The notes under the pieces are model-generated. The model was given only the letters and a program-made list of their open reading frames with translations, had not been told where the DNA came from and searched no databases. A program made the translations under genes and the position numbers. Of a DNA stretch of 64,000 bases, positions 26,778 through 35,121 are shown piece after piece (the stretch's first letter is position 1; the number at the start of each line of letters is the position of its first letter). The stretch is from Gillisella taibaishanensis (GTDB taxonomy: Bacteria > Pseudomonadota > Alphaproteobacteria > Rhizobiales > Rhizobiaceae), in NCBI RefSeq assembly GCF_001938985.1, contig NZ_MKIN01000017.1, forward strand, positions 62,001 through 126,000, in the 5' to 3' direction.

Positions 26778-27460
26778 GAGCGACCTCCTTCGGCGGCAGC
26801 ACGCAGAGCGGTCACCGTCTGGCGATAGGCCTCCACGCCCTGGCCCTTGTAGACGGCGGAGCCGGCTACCAGAACATTGGCGCCGGCCTTCGTCACGAGT
26901 GGCGCAGTCTCCACGGTAATGCCGCCATCGACTTCGAGCGCGACTGGCCGATTGCTGATCAGCGCGCGGGCCTGGGCTATCTTGTCTGCAGCGGCTGGAA
27001 TGAAGCTCTGGCCGCCAAAGCCGGGATTGACGCTCATGATCAGGATCAGGTCGACATCGTCAATGACGTTTTCTAGGCTAGAGACAGGTGTAGCCGGGTT
27101 GATCGACACGCCGGCCTTCTTCCCGAGCCCACGGATGGTCTGCAGCGAGCGGTGCAGATGCGGGCCGGCTTCGGCATGAACGGTAATGTAATCGCAGCCG
27201 GCATCGGCAAAGGCAGGCAGGAAGGGATCGGCAGGCGCAATCATCAAGTGGCAATCGAATATCGCCTTGGTCAGCGGCCTGAGCGCTTTGATCACAGCGG
27301 GTCCGAAAGAGATGTTCGGCACGAAATGACCGTCCATCACATCGAGATGAATCCAGTCGGCGCCGGCTTCCACCACATCGACCACTTCCTCACCCAGCCG
27401 GGAAAAATTGGCGGCGAGGATCGAAGGGGCGATCAGCAGCGGAAGGGTCATGTAACTCAT
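26774..27460 (-). CDS. rpe: Ribulose-phosphate 3-epimerase
   Basis: A 228-aa TIM-barrel enzyme interconverting ribulose 5-phosphate and xylulose 5-phosphate. Motifs: IAPSILAANFSRLGEE, the metal-site WIHLDVMDGHFVPNISFG, FDCHLMIADP-like HLMIAPADP, MSVNPGFGGQSFIP and LEVDGGI. The frame is open to 27499; MSYM at 27460 or MTLPLL at 27451 is the likely start, since homologues begin just before LLIAPSILAA. Overlaps the next gene by 4 nt. Confidence 0.95.
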   Translation of the reverse strand: MSYMTLPLLIAPSILAANFSRLGEEVVDVVEAGADWIHLDVMDGHFVPNISFGPAVIKALRPLTKAIFDCHLMIAPADPFLPAFADAGCDYITVHAEAGPHLHRSLQTIRGLGKKAGVSINPATPVSSLENVIDDVDLILIMSVNPGFGGQSFIPAAADKIAQARALISNRPVALEVDGGITVETAPLVTKAGANVLVAGSAVYKGQGVEAYRQTVTALRAAAEGGRS

Positions 27461-27645
27461 ACTTTCGAAATAGCCGGATGTCGTGCCGCTCAATAGCATT
27501 CCCGCCCGGGCGCGACAACCTTTCCTGCAGCCTGTAGCGCCAAGTTTGGCTGATTTTACAGCTGCTTTGCGCGGAAACGTTCCGGAGCCTTGGACATGTC
27601 CGCGGAGCGGATTATGAAGGATGCGAAAGACCTATGGGAGGAAAT

Positions 27646-28407
27646 ATGGGCAGGTTTGTGATCATCACCGGTGGCAGCACCGGCATAGGGCGCCAACTGG
27701 TGCTGGCTTTCGCTGGACTGGGCGATACAGTCGCCTTCAGCTATCTCGGCAATCCCGGCCCGGCAGATAGCCTCGTGCAGGCGGTTAGCGAGCGAGGTGG
27801 CCGTGCGCTGGGGCTTTCCTCTGACGTTGGTGACGGCCAAGCCGTGGAGCGATTTTTTGAAGAGGCCGGCGCCTGGTCCGGTCAAAGCCCCCATATCCTC
27901 GTCAACAATGCCGGTGTGCAGACCTGGGCCGGCCTGCTGGATCTGTCGGAAGAGGATTGGAACCGGGTGATCCGCACCAACCTGACGGGCTGCTTTCTCA
28001 ACACCAAGGCCGCTGCCCGGCGCATGGTAGAGGCCGGCAAGGGCGGAGCGATTGTCAATATCGGCTCCGGCTGCAACAAACTCGCCTTTCCAAAACTCGT
28101 CGATTACACCGCTTCAAAGGGCGGTGTCGAACAGTTCACCAAAGTCGCTGCGGTCGAGCTTGGGCCGCACGGCATCCGCGTCAATTGCGTTGCGCCCGGC
28201 GCGATTGCCACCGAGCGCACGTATGAAGAGGCGCCTGACTATGGCGAGGTCTGGGGCAAGGTGACGCCGCTGCGCCGGGTGGGCACGCCACAGGATATTG
28301 CCGGGCCTGTACTCTATCTCTCCAGCGATGCCGCCGCCTTTGTCACCGGGCAGACGCTCTGGGTCGATGGTGGTCTGTTTACCCGGCCGGTCTGGCCCTA
28401 CGAATAG
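27646..28407 (+). CDS. Short-chain dehydrogenase/reductase
   Basis: A 253-aa classical SDR. The cofactor motif is TGGSTGIG near residue 8, followed by NNAGVQ and the catalytic YxxxK in YTASKGG with Ser in NIGSGCN; the C-terminus DGGLFTRPVWPYE is typical. It resembles 3-oxoacyl-ACP reductase/glucose dehydrogenase relatives; the substrate is unknown. GGGAGGA at 27636-27642 favours ATG 27646 over ATG 27634. Confidence 0.9.
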   Translation: MGRFVIITGGSTGIGRQLVLAFAGLGDTVAFSYLGNPGPADSLVQAVSERGGRALGLSSDVGDGQAVERFFEEAGAWSGQSPHILVNNAGVQTWAGLLDLSEEDWNRVIRTNLTGCFLNTKAAARRMVEAGKGGAIVNIGSGCNKLAFPKLVDYTASKGGVEQFTKVAAVELGPHGIRVNCVAPGAIATERTYEEAPDYGEVWGKVTPLRRVGTPQDIAGPVLYLSSDAAAFVTGQTLWVDGGLFTRPVWPYE

Positions 28408-28417
28408 AAAGCATCAT

Positions 28418-29506
28418 CTATTCGCTGAGCGGACGCGGCAGCCGGAAGGCGCCGTCGCGCCATTCCTGCAGCTGGAATGGATTGACCGTCAGTTCATGGC
28501 CCGATGTGAAGGCGATCGGGCCGATGACGGTGTCGACCTTCGCCACTGCCACCGCCTTGTCGAGGGTCGGCTGATCGAGTGTTGCGGCCGTATCGAGAAA
28601 TTGCACAGCCCCATAGGCGGGCAGGGTATAGCCATCGGCATCGCTGCCTTGCTGGTGCAGCGCTTCCACCGCCTTTTGAGCCGACGGAAACCCGACATAG
28701 TCAGGGGTGATGACGGCAAGAACGCCGTCCTGCAGCGGTACTGGGCGGTCCACGGCCTTCATCGCTTCGCCGCCCATGACAGTCAGCGGGATGTTTTCGG
28801 CCTTTGCATCGCGGGCAATGATGGCGACATCGCTGCGGTCGCCGCCGATGAAGACATTGGTTGCACCGGTCTTTTTCAAACGGCGTACAAGCGCGATCTG
28901 CTGCTCCTGCCCGGGGCGATAAGTGTCAGTGAATACCGGCTTCATGCCACGCGCCTCAAGCGGTTCGCGGATTGCCTCGACAAGTTCGCGGCTGCGGATC
29001 GTGCCGTCATCCAGCAGGGCAAAGGCGGCGCCTGCCCATTGGCTGACAATGGCTTGCACCACCTGCTCGTTTTCGGCCTTGTTGCTGGGAGCAAGCCGAT
29101 AGAGCGGCCATTGCTGCTTCAGGGCGTCTTCCATCACGGTTGGCCAGCGAACGGACAGCGTCAGTGCGGGAATACCGGCATCGGCAAGTTTAGGAAGCGC
29201 GCCATCGAGGCTCTCGCTGCAGAGAAAGCCGATGGCGGCATCGACCCTGGCCGCTGTCAGCTTATCGGCAATGGCAGGACCGGAGCCTGCGGCGCAGGGC
29301 TCATCGACAACGAGGATCGTATCGCCGCTGGCCTTGGCTGCGGCCTCGGCACCGACGCGCATCTGCTGGCCGAGCAAATCATAGGGGCCACCCTGCGGCG
29401 CAACCAGTCCGATGGTCAGCGCATAGGCGCTCGGCGCTAGCAGCGCCGCAGCGGTGGCTGCGATTGCGGGAACCAGGCGCAGGATCATGGTCTTCAGGAT
29501 CATCAT
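28418..29506 (-). CDS. Branched-chain amino-acid-type ABC substrate-binding protein
   Basis: A 362-aa periplasmic-binding-protein fold type I, with a signal peptide at residues 1-30 (LVPAIAATAAALLAPSAYA) and the LivJ-like start LTIGLVAPQGGPYDLLGQQMRVGAEAA. There are no permease or ATPase genes beside it, so it is either a solitary binding protein or serves a transporter elsewhere. It converges on the SDR gene with a 10-nt gap. Ligand unknown. Confidence 0.85.
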   Translation of the reverse strand: MMILKTMILRLVPAIAATAAALLAPSAYALTIGLVAPQGGPYDLLGQQMRVGAEAAAKASGDTILVVDEPCAAGSGPAIADKLTAARVDAAIGFLCSESLDGALPKLADAGIPALTLSVRWPTVMEDALKQQWPLYRLAPSNKAENEQVVQAIVSQWAGAAFALLDDGTIRSRELVEAIREPLEARGMKPVFTDTYRPGQEQQIALVRRLKKTGATNVFIGGDRSDVAIIARDAKAENIPLTVMGGEAMKAVDRPVPLQDGVLAVITPDYVGFPSAQKAVEALHQQGSDADGYTLPAYGAVQFLDTAATLDQPTLDKAVAVAKVDTVIGPIAFTSGHELTVNPFQLQEWRDGAFRLPRPLSE

Positions 29507-29697
29507 GAATTTTCAGTTACCCTAGCGGCAGGCAACTGACAAGGGAACGGACGTTTCCATGGGCTGGACTGTGCCTTTAACACTCTGGCGCAATAACTGG
29601 TGAGCCATTGCTTTTTGCGTTTCATGTCCAAAATCGCTTCACAGTCCTGCCCATCATGCTTATAGCCAGTGGCAGAGAAACAGGCAGGAGTACGTGC

Positions 29698-30183
29698 GTG
29701 GCTATCGACCCTATGGATTACCGAGAGGCGATGAGCCGCTATGCAGGCCATGTGCAGATCGTTACCACCCGCTTCGGCGAGATTGTACGTGGCACGACGA
29801 TTACGGCCGCCTGCTCGGTCTCTGACCAGCCGCCGATGGTGCTGGCCTGCATTAACAATCAGAACGACAATAACAGGCCGTTTTTCGAGAGCGATTGCTT
29901 TGCACTGAACACGCTCGGCATCCAGCACCAGGATCTAGCCGGTGCCTTTGCCGGCTTTGGCAAGCTGAGCAGCGAGGATCGTTTTGCGCTTGGCCGATGG
30001 GAAGACATGGTGACCGGCGCGCCCGTTCTGACCGATGCCATTGCCGCCTACGATTGCCGCATCGTTGACCGCAAGATCACTGCTACCCATACCGTGCTGT
30101 TTGGCGAGGTCGTGGGGCTGAAGCTTGGCGAAGCCGTCGATTCTCTCCTCTATTTGAACCGAGGCTTCCGGACGATCGGATAA
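29698..30183 (+). CDS. Flavin reductase-like domain protein
   Basis: A 161-aa flavin reductase of the HpaC/RutF type, binding FMN or FAD in a split beta-barrel (YREAMSRYAGHVQIVTT, ITAACSVSDQPPMVLACIN, NTLGIQHQDLA, FGEVVGL). These enzymes supply reduced flavin to two-component monooxygenases. GTG 29698 with CAGGAG upstream is preferred to the frame opening at 29608, because family proteins start just before MDYREAM. No monooxygenase is next to it. Confidence 0.85.
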   Translation: MAIDPMDYREAMSRYAGHVQIVTTRFGEIVRGTTITAACSVSDQPPMVLACINNQNDNNRPFFESDCFALNTLGIQHQDLAGAFAGFGKLSSEDRFALGRWEDMVTGAPVLTDAIAAYDCRIVDRKITATHTVLFGEVVGLKLGEAVDSLLYLNRGFRTIG

Positions 30184-30192
30184 GGTCGCATC

Positions 30193-30558
30193 ATGGACAA
30201 TGCTGCCATTGAAGAGATGTTTCAGTCTCTAGGGCCGGTCAGCATCCGCAGGATGTTCGGCGGTAAGGGCATCTATCATCACGGCGTGATCTTTGCGCTC
30301 TACCTGTTCGACGAGATTATGCTTAAGGCCGATGCTGAGACTGCGCCGCAGTTCGAGCAGGCCGGCGCCCGGCAGTGGGTTTATCAACGCGAGGGCAAGA
30401 AGCCCGTCGCCATGCCCTATTGGTCCGTGCCCGACGATGCCTTCGACGATCCCGACGAGATGGCGCGCTGGGCGAGGCTGGCCTATGAGGCTGGCGTGCG
30501 AACGCAGAAGCCAAACGGTAGAGGGCGACCGGCCAAGACGCCATTGCGTGATCTTTAG
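30193..30558 (+). CDS. TfoX N-terminal domain protein
   Basis: A 121-aa protein consisting of the TfoX/Sxy N-terminal domain only (SIRRMFGGKGIYHHGVIFALY, DEIMLKAD, KKPVAMPYWSVPDDAFDDPDEM), plus a Lys/Arg-rich tail. TfoX regulates competence in gammaproteobacteria; the short rhizobial versions have no established role. It lies 9 nt after the flavin reductase gene and is probably co-transcribed. Confidence 0.87.
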   Translation: MDNAAIEEMFQSLGPVSIRRMFGGKGIYHHGVIFALYLFDEIMLKADAETAPQFEQAGARQWVYQREGKKPVAMPYWSVPDDAFDDPDEMARWARLAYEAGVRTQKPNGRGRPAKTPLRDL

Positions 30559-30619
30559 AGAGGTCTCCGGCTAAGGGTGTTACCTACGTATTTGCTCGGG
30601 AACGGTCAGCTGGTCAGAA

Positions 30620-31210
30620 ATGGATACTCGGTTGAAAGCTACGGCAACGCACCTGCCTGCGGGTGCTCGTTATGTGCCTGGGTTTGTTTCGGCGGTGGAA
30701 GAGAGCGAGTTCATTACGTTGCTTGACGTTAGCGTCTGGAGTTGTGAGCTTAAACGCCGCGTGCAGCACTTCGGATATCGGTATGACTACAAGTCGCGTT
30801 CCGTCACGTCCGATGCCTATCTTGGCAGTTTGCCGGATTGGCTTCAATCTCTAGCGCATCGATTAGTCGAGGCTGGCTGTTTTGACAGTCTGCCAGATCA
30901 AGTCATTGCGAATGAGTATTTACCGGGCCAGGGGATAAGCGCGCATATCGATTGTGAGCCGTGCTTTGGTGACACAATCGTCTCGCTCAGTCTGCTTTCT
31001 TCCTGTGAGATGGTTTTCAGAGAAAAGGAAAGCGGAACAAAATTGAGCACCGTTCTTGCCCCCCGGTCTCTGGTCATTCTGAAGGATGCCGCGCGCTACG
31101 CATGGACCCATGAAATTCCAGCCCGAAAAAGTGACCTCTTAGATGGATGCAAGGTTGAAAGATCACGCCGGGTCTCCCTGACGTTTCGCAACGTTATTCG
31201 TGTCTTATAG
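30620..31210 (+). CDS. AlkB-like 2-oxoglutarate/Fe(II) dioxygenase
   Basis: A 196-aa AlkB-family protein. Iron ligands are seen as HxD in ISAHIDCEP and a distal His in WTHEIPAR; the 2-oxoglutarate-binding Arg is in RRVSLTFRNV. The upstream IANEYLPGQG and DTIVSLSLLSSCEMVF fit the family. AlkB enzymes reverse alkylation of DNA or RNA bases; whether this one repairs or demethylates something else cannot be told. Start at ATG 30620, with a weak ribosome site. Confidence 0.88.
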   Translation: MDTRLKATATHLPAGARYVPGFVSAVEESEFITLLDVSVWSCELKRRVQHFGYRYDYKSRSVTSDAYLGSLPDWLQSLAHRLVEAGCFDSLPDQVIANEYLPGQGISAHIDCEPCFGDTIVSLSLLSSCEMVFREKESGTKLSTVLAPRSLVILKDAARYAWTHEIPARKSDLLDGCKVERSRRVSLTFRNVIRVL

Positions 31211-31320
31211 ACATGATCTGGGGCCGTGCTATGCGAGTAAAAATTGAAGCATTCGAGTGACTGTGTTGCCCGGCAACGTTTTTGACCACGTAGCCAGGCG
31301 GATTAAGATCGAACGATTAA

Positions 31321-31761
31321 TCACGGAAGATGCGGCAGAATAGCCTTCGTAAAAGCAGAGAGCGGCTGCGGCAGGTTGTCTAACTCGAACCAACCAAAGT
31401 CCGAGAGCTTGTCCGGTTCGGTCAGCGAGGCCTCGCCTGAAATATCTGTGGTCTTGTAGAGCAGGGACACCCAATGCTGGCGGTCGGCGGCAACGATTTG
31501 CTCTGTCACAGAGACGAATTCGACCTTGCCGATTGTCAGACCGGTTTCTTCTTCAGCCTCGCGCCGGGCAGCCTGTTCGGCTGGCTCAAGTACGTCAACT
31601 TTGCCACCAACGATGTTCCAGAAGCCGACTTCCGGCGGACGCATGCGTTTATAGAGCAAAAGCTTGCCATCCCGCAGAATGGCAAGGCCGACACCGACGC
31701 CGGGGAAATCAATACCCGGCTTCACATCGTGTGTCTTCACATTATGCCTTGGCGTTGGCAA
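31321..31761 (-). CDS. Nudix hydrolase
   Basis: A 146-aa protein with an intact Nudix box at residues about 52-74 (GGKVDVLEPAEQAARREAEE followed by ETGL), which places metal-binding Glu residues for pyrophosphate hydrolysis. Possible substrates are oxidised nucleotides or sugar nucleotides. ATG 31761 lies within the last codons of the RhlE gene (20-nt overlap), so the two are co-transcribed. The start could lie a few codons later. Confidence 0.92.
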   Translation of the reverse strand: MPTPRHNVKTHDVKPGIDFPGVGVGLAILRDGKLLLYKRMRPPEVGFWNIVGGKVDVLEPAEQAARREAEEETGLTIGKVEFVSVTEQIVAADRQHWVSLLYKTTDISGEASLTEPDKLSDFGWFELDNLPQPLSAFTKAILPHLP

Positions 31762-33289
31762 CGATCAACATGAAGGCAGGGATATCATCGCCGAAACCGA
31801 CGGGAGTCGGGCCGTCATCGTGGTCGCGGTAGTGATTGCGGCGGCGTTCGCGCTGATCGTCATTAGCCGGGTTCGGGTTGCGGTATTCGCGATTGCCCTG
31901 GGCTGGCCGTCTGTCTGTCTTGCGCTCTTGCTTCACGCTTTCCACCTTAGGTTCGACGACCTCGATGGCCGCTTCGGTGACAATCTGCTCTTCGGTCGTG
32001 TCAACCTTATGACTGCTGCGGCGCTCGCGCGGCGCACCATCACGGTCGCCATTGCGGCTGGCACGGTCACGATCCCTGCCACGACCCTTTTCGCCATCAC
32101 GGCCCTTGCCACGGCCACGACGTGCATCGCTATCGCTTTCGGCCATCGGCGGCAGGGAAGCGACATCGCCGTCCAACCATTCGATCTTCTGGCCGATCAG
32201 CTTTTCGATAGCGTCGAGATACTTGGCGTCCGACTTGGTCACCAGTGTAAAGGCACGGCCGGAACGACCGGCACGACCGGTGCGGCCGATGCGGTGAACA
32301 TAGTCTTCTGCATGGATTGGCACGTCAAAATTGAAGACATGACTAACGTCGGGGATGTCGAGGCCACGCGCGGCGACGTCGGAGGCGACCAGAAGAGTGA
32401 TCTGATTGTCCTTGAAGCCGGCGAGCATATTGGTGCGTGAGCGCTGATCCATGTCGCCATGCAGGGCGCCAACCGAAAAGCCGTGGCGCTCCAGCGAGCG
32501 GAACAGGTCAGCGACATCCTTCTTGCGATTGCAGAAGATGATGGCGTTCTTCAGGTCTTCCTGGGCGCGAATGACATCGCGCAGGGCCGAACGCTTTTCA
32601 TAATCCTTGTTCTGGCATGCGACCAGTCGCTGCGTCACGGTCGTTGCAGTCGAAGAGGGCTTTGCCACTTCAATGCGTTCCGGGTTCTGCAGGAACTTGT
32701 CGGCCAGCTTCTGGATTTCCGGCGGCATGGTGGCCGAGAAGAACAGGGTCTGACGGGTAAAAGGAATAAGCTTGGCGATGCGCTCGATATCGGGAATGAA
32801 GCCCATATCGAGCATGCGGTCGGCTTCGTCGATGACGAGAATTTCGACGCCGGTCATCAGCAGCTTGCCGCGCTCGCAATGGTCGAGCAAGCGACCGGGC
32901 GTGCAGATCAGCACGTCGGCGCCACGCTCCAGCTTGCGATCCTGTTCATCGAAGGACACGCCGCCGATGAGAAGCGCGATGTTGAGCTTGTGATTCTTAC
33001 CGTATTTTTCGAAGTTTTCCGCGACCTGTGCAGCGAGTTCGCGCGTCGGTTCCATGATCAGCGTGCGCGGCATGCGGGCGCGGGCGCGACCCTTTTCGAG
33101 CAGGGTCAGCATCGGTAGCACGAAGGATGCCGTCTTGCCGGTGCCCGTCTGGGCAATGCCGCAGATATCGCGGCGCATCAGCGCTGGCGGAATAGCGCCA
33201 GCCTGGATCGGTGTCGGCACTGTGTAGCCGGCATCCGTGACAGCAGAAAGAACTTTTTGGCTCAGGCCAAGGTCAGCAAATGTGGTCAA
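31742..33289 (-). CDS. rhlE: DEAD-box RNA helicase, RhlE type
   Basis: A 515-aa helicase. The Q motif is in FADLGLSQKVL...PTPIQAGAI, motif I is AQTGTGKT, motif Ia is PTRELAAQ, motif II is VIDEADRMLDMGF (DEAD), motif III is SAT and motif VI is HRIGRTGRAGRSG. The C-terminal 130 residues are a disordered, Arg/Asp/Gly-rich RNA-binding tail. The frame is open to 33373, but the homology starts at TTFADLGL, implying TTG 33289; no good ribosome site is evident there, so the start is less certain. It unwinds structured RNA in ribosome assembly or mRNA decay. Confidence 0.9.
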   Translation of the reverse strand: MTTFADLGLSQKVLSAVTDAGYTVPTPIQAGAIPPALMRRDICGIAQTGTGKTASFVLPMLTLLEKGRARARMPRTLIMEPTRELAAQVAENFEKYGKNHKLNIALLIGGVSFDEQDRKLERGADVLICTPGRLLDHCERGKLLMTGVEILVIDEADRMLDMGFIPDIERIAKLIPFTRQTLFFSATMPPEIQKLADKFLQNPERIEVAKPSSTATTVTQRLVACQNKDYEKRSALRDVIRAQEDLKNAIIFCNRKKDVADLFRSLERHGFSVGALHGDMDQRSRTNMLAGFKDNQITLLVASDVAARGLDIPDVSHVFNFDVPIHAEDYVHRIGRTGRAGRSGRAFTLVTKSDAKYLDAIEKLIGQKIEWLDGDVASLPPMAESDSDARRGRGKGRDGEKGRGRDRDRASRNGDRDGAPRERRSSHKVDTTEEQIVTEAAIEVVEPKVESVKQERKTDRRPAQGNREYRNPNPANDDQRERRRNHYRDHDDGPTPVGFGDDIPAFMLIVANAKA

Positions 33290-33332
33290 AGGGAAATGTT
33301 TTCCGTTCCGTTCTTGCGAACTCGAGATGAAT

Positions 33333-33355
33333 CGCCCGCAACGGGCGTTAACGCC
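33333..33355 (-). promoter_or_regulatory. Overlapping inverted repeats upstream of rhlE
   Basis: CGCCCG-caa-CGGGCG (33333-33347) overlaps the perfect palindrome GGCGTTAACGCC (33344-33355). The two structures share bases and cannot form together. They lie 44-66 nt before the presumed rhlE start, where a self-regulating helicase leader could sit. Confidence 0.35.
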
Positions 33356-33429
33356 AGCGCGGAATAGGCCCAAAAAGCCCTAAAGTCAAGGAATTCGCCC
33401 ACAGCGCCGCCATAAAGCTTAACAAAGCT

Positions 33430-34053
33430 TCAATTGCTGCGTCCCGACGTCAATATAACCAAGCCGGCCACGCCAAGAAAACCTCCCGTTGCGCGGTTGA
33501 TCAGTTTGATGCTGCGGGGCGTCTTGAGCACCCGTTTTGCCCGACCTGCCAGGAAAACATGACCGCCGATGACCACGGTTTCGACAGCAAGAATGATGGC
33601 GACGATGGTGAAAAGCGCAGTCGTGTCAAAGGTGTGCGGCACGAAATTCGGTAGCAGCGCCAAATAGAAAAGCGGCATTTTGGGATTGCCAAGGTTTAAG
33701 GCAAAGCCGGTCATGTAAACCGAAAACAATGCTCTGCCATTTTCGCCTTGCTGCATCTGCGGCAGCACAGCAGGCGCCGCCCATAGGCGATAGGCCATCC
33801 AGATCAAGTACAGCGCCCCGCCATAGCGCAAGATCTGCATCAGCCAGCCCATAGAATGCGCGAGAACGGATAGGCCGAAAAACGCCAGTGTCAGATAGAT
33901 AAGAATGCCGCTGACGGTGCCCAGGCCATAGGCCACGCCCGAGGCAGGGCCATGCGAAAGGGTGCGGGCCATAATGGTGATATTATCAGGTCCTGGACTT
34001 GCCGCGAACACGAAAAAGGCAAGCGTGAAGGCAATGACCGCATGCAGGTCCAT
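33430..34053 (-). CDS. LysE/RhtB-family amino-acid exporter
   Basis: A 207-aa membrane protein with about six helices. The family start LHAVIAFTLAFFVFAASPGPDNITIMARTL carries the SPGPDN motif, followed by GxxxGxxxG-rich GVAYGLGTVSGILIYLTLAFFG and FALNLGNPKMPLFYLALLPNF. Members export amino acids or homoserine lactones. The frame opens at 34122; ATG 34053 with GGAGA upstream fits the family. Its substrate is not evident. Confidence 0.88.
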   Translation of the reverse strand: MDLHAVIAFTLAFFVFAASPGPDNITIMARTLSHGPASGVAYGLGTVSGILIYLTLAFFGLSVLAHSMGWLMQILRYGGALYLIWMAYRLWAAPAVLPQMQQGENGRALFSVYMTGFALNLGNPKMPLFYLALLPNFVPHTFDTTALFTIVAIILAVETVVIGGHVFLAGRAKRVLKTPRSIKLINRATGGFLGVAGLVILTSGRSN

Positions 34054-34091
34054 GTCTGTCTCCGCGATAGGCATTCCGCAGAGAATGACAC

Positions 34092-34119
34092 AAAAAAACG
34101 CCGGCTGAAACAGCCGGCG
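34092..34119 (-). terminator. Intrinsic terminator after the alpha/beta hydrolase gene
   Basis: Read on the minus strand, a 9-bp stem (CGCCGGCTG/CAGCCGGCG, 34099-34119) with a 3-nt loop is followed by seven T residues (34098-34092). It lies just past the stop of the gene at 34149. Confidence 0.92.
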
Positions 34120-34148
34120 CAAAGGATTTCAAGTGTGAAAACGCAGGC

Positions 34149-34826
34149 TCAGCGCAGGCGTTTTGCGGCCGGTTCCGGTACCAGTTCGCCTTCCAGGCGG
34201 CGGTCGAGATAGTCTTCGCATTCCGCCATAAGCGTCTCGACATGGCCGTTGAAGAAGTGGTTTGCGCCGGGGATGGTCTTCTGGGTGATCAGAATGCCCT
34301 TCTGGGTCTTCAGCTTGTCGACCAGGCCCTGTACGTCCTTTTCCGGTGCGACCTTATCGGAATCGCCATGGATGATCAGGCCGGACGAGGGGCAGGGGGC
34401 GAGGAAGGAGAAGTCATAGGTATTCGGCTGCGGCGCGACCGAAATGAAGCCTTCGATTTCAGGCCGGCGCATCAAGAGCTGCATGCCGATCCAGGAACCG
34501 AAGGAATAGCCGGCCACCCAGCAGCTCTTCGAATCGGGATGCAGGCTCTGCACCCAATCAAGCGCGGACGCCGCATCCGACAGTTCGCCAGCGCCGTGGT
34601 CGAATTCGCCCTGGCTGCGGCCAATGCTGCGGAAGTTGAATCGCAAGGTGGTGAAGCCGCGCTTCTGGAACATGTAGAAGAGCTGGTAGACGATCTGGTT
34701 GTTCATCGTGCCGCCGAATTGCGGATGCGGATGCAGGATGATCGCGATCGGCGCGCTCTTTTCCTTCGAGGGCTGGTAGCGGCCTTCCAGGCGACCTGCA
34801 GGTCCATTGAAAATCACTTCGGGCAT
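34149..34826 (-). CDS. Alpha/beta hydrolase (COG2945 type)
   Basis: A 225-aa serine hydrolase. The nucleophile elbow is GYSFGSW, the start motif is IAIILHPHPQFGGTMNN, and the catalytic His is in IPGANHFFNGH with Asp in IHGDSDKVAP. This pattern is that of the dienelactone-hydrolase-like COG2945 group, of unknown substrate. ATG 34826, with GGAG 7 nt upstream, is preferred to the frame opening at 34892. Confidence 0.88.
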   Translation of the reverse strand: MPEVIFNGPAGRLEGRYQPSKEKSAPIAIILHPHPQFGGTMNNQIVYQLFYMFQKRGFTTLRFNFRSIGRSQGEFDHGAGELSDAASALDWVQSLHPDSKSCWVAGYSFGSWIGMQLLMRRPEIEGFISVAPQPNTYDFSFLAPCPSSGLIIHGDSDKVAPEKDVQGLVDKLKTQKGILITQKTIPGANHFFNGHVETLMAECEDYLDRRLEGELVPEPAAKRLR

Positions 34827-34898
34827 GAATACTCCGGTTTTGGTGTGTTTTTGGGTGTGTTTTTTTGCGTTCGTACCCGTGGCCCGTCGCAAGATGAC

Positions 34899-34948
34899 TT
34901 GACGGCAGTACTCAGCTTTCCTAAAACCCAGTTTAGAACCATTCGAAA
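34899..34948 (+). promoter_or_regulatory. suf operon promoter with Irr ICE-like and RirA-like sites
   Basis: TTGACG (34899-34904), a 17-nt spacer and TAAAAC (34922-34927) form a plausible promoter. TTTAGAA-CCA-TTCGAAA at 34932-34948 matches the Irr ICE consensus TTTAGAAnnnTTCTAAA with a two-base transposition (TTCG for TTCT and the shift it causes), over the predicted start point. TGA-n9-TCA at 34900-34914 fits the core of the RirA iron-responsive box and overlaps the -35, but that core is only six bases. Both regulators control iron genes in rhizobia. Confidence 0.6.
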
Positions 34949-34987
34949 ATTATGGATCGTTCCGTCGTTGAAAGTGTCATAGGACAG

Positions 34988-35025
34988 GCGAGGTCGAAAT
35001 TTCAAGGAAAATGCACCTTGCCTCG
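34988..35025 (+). promoter_or_regulatory. Leader hairpin of the suf operon mRNA
   Basis: CGAGG (34989-34993) pairs with CCTCG (35021-35025), and CAAGG (35003-35007) pairs with CCTTG (35016-35020), separated on the 5' side by a 9-nt bulge. The element lies in the roughly 190-nt untranslated leader before ATG 35122. Its 5' inner arm contains TTTCAAGGA (35000-35008), the exact complement of the hairpin loop before sufC. Confidence 0.5.
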
Positions 35026-35121
35026 TCGCGCCATGCGTTTCATGCGCTCGCTGACGGATCCGAACGAGCAGAGCGCTGCCGAAACCACTAGAAATAGCCA
35101 GGAAGGCAAACCGAAAAGACG

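Noticed and set aside
34900..34914. RirA box as a firm call
   Set aside because: TGA-n9-TCA specifies six bases and the interior is GC-rich, unlike typical iron-responsive boxes; listed only together with the stronger ICE-like site.
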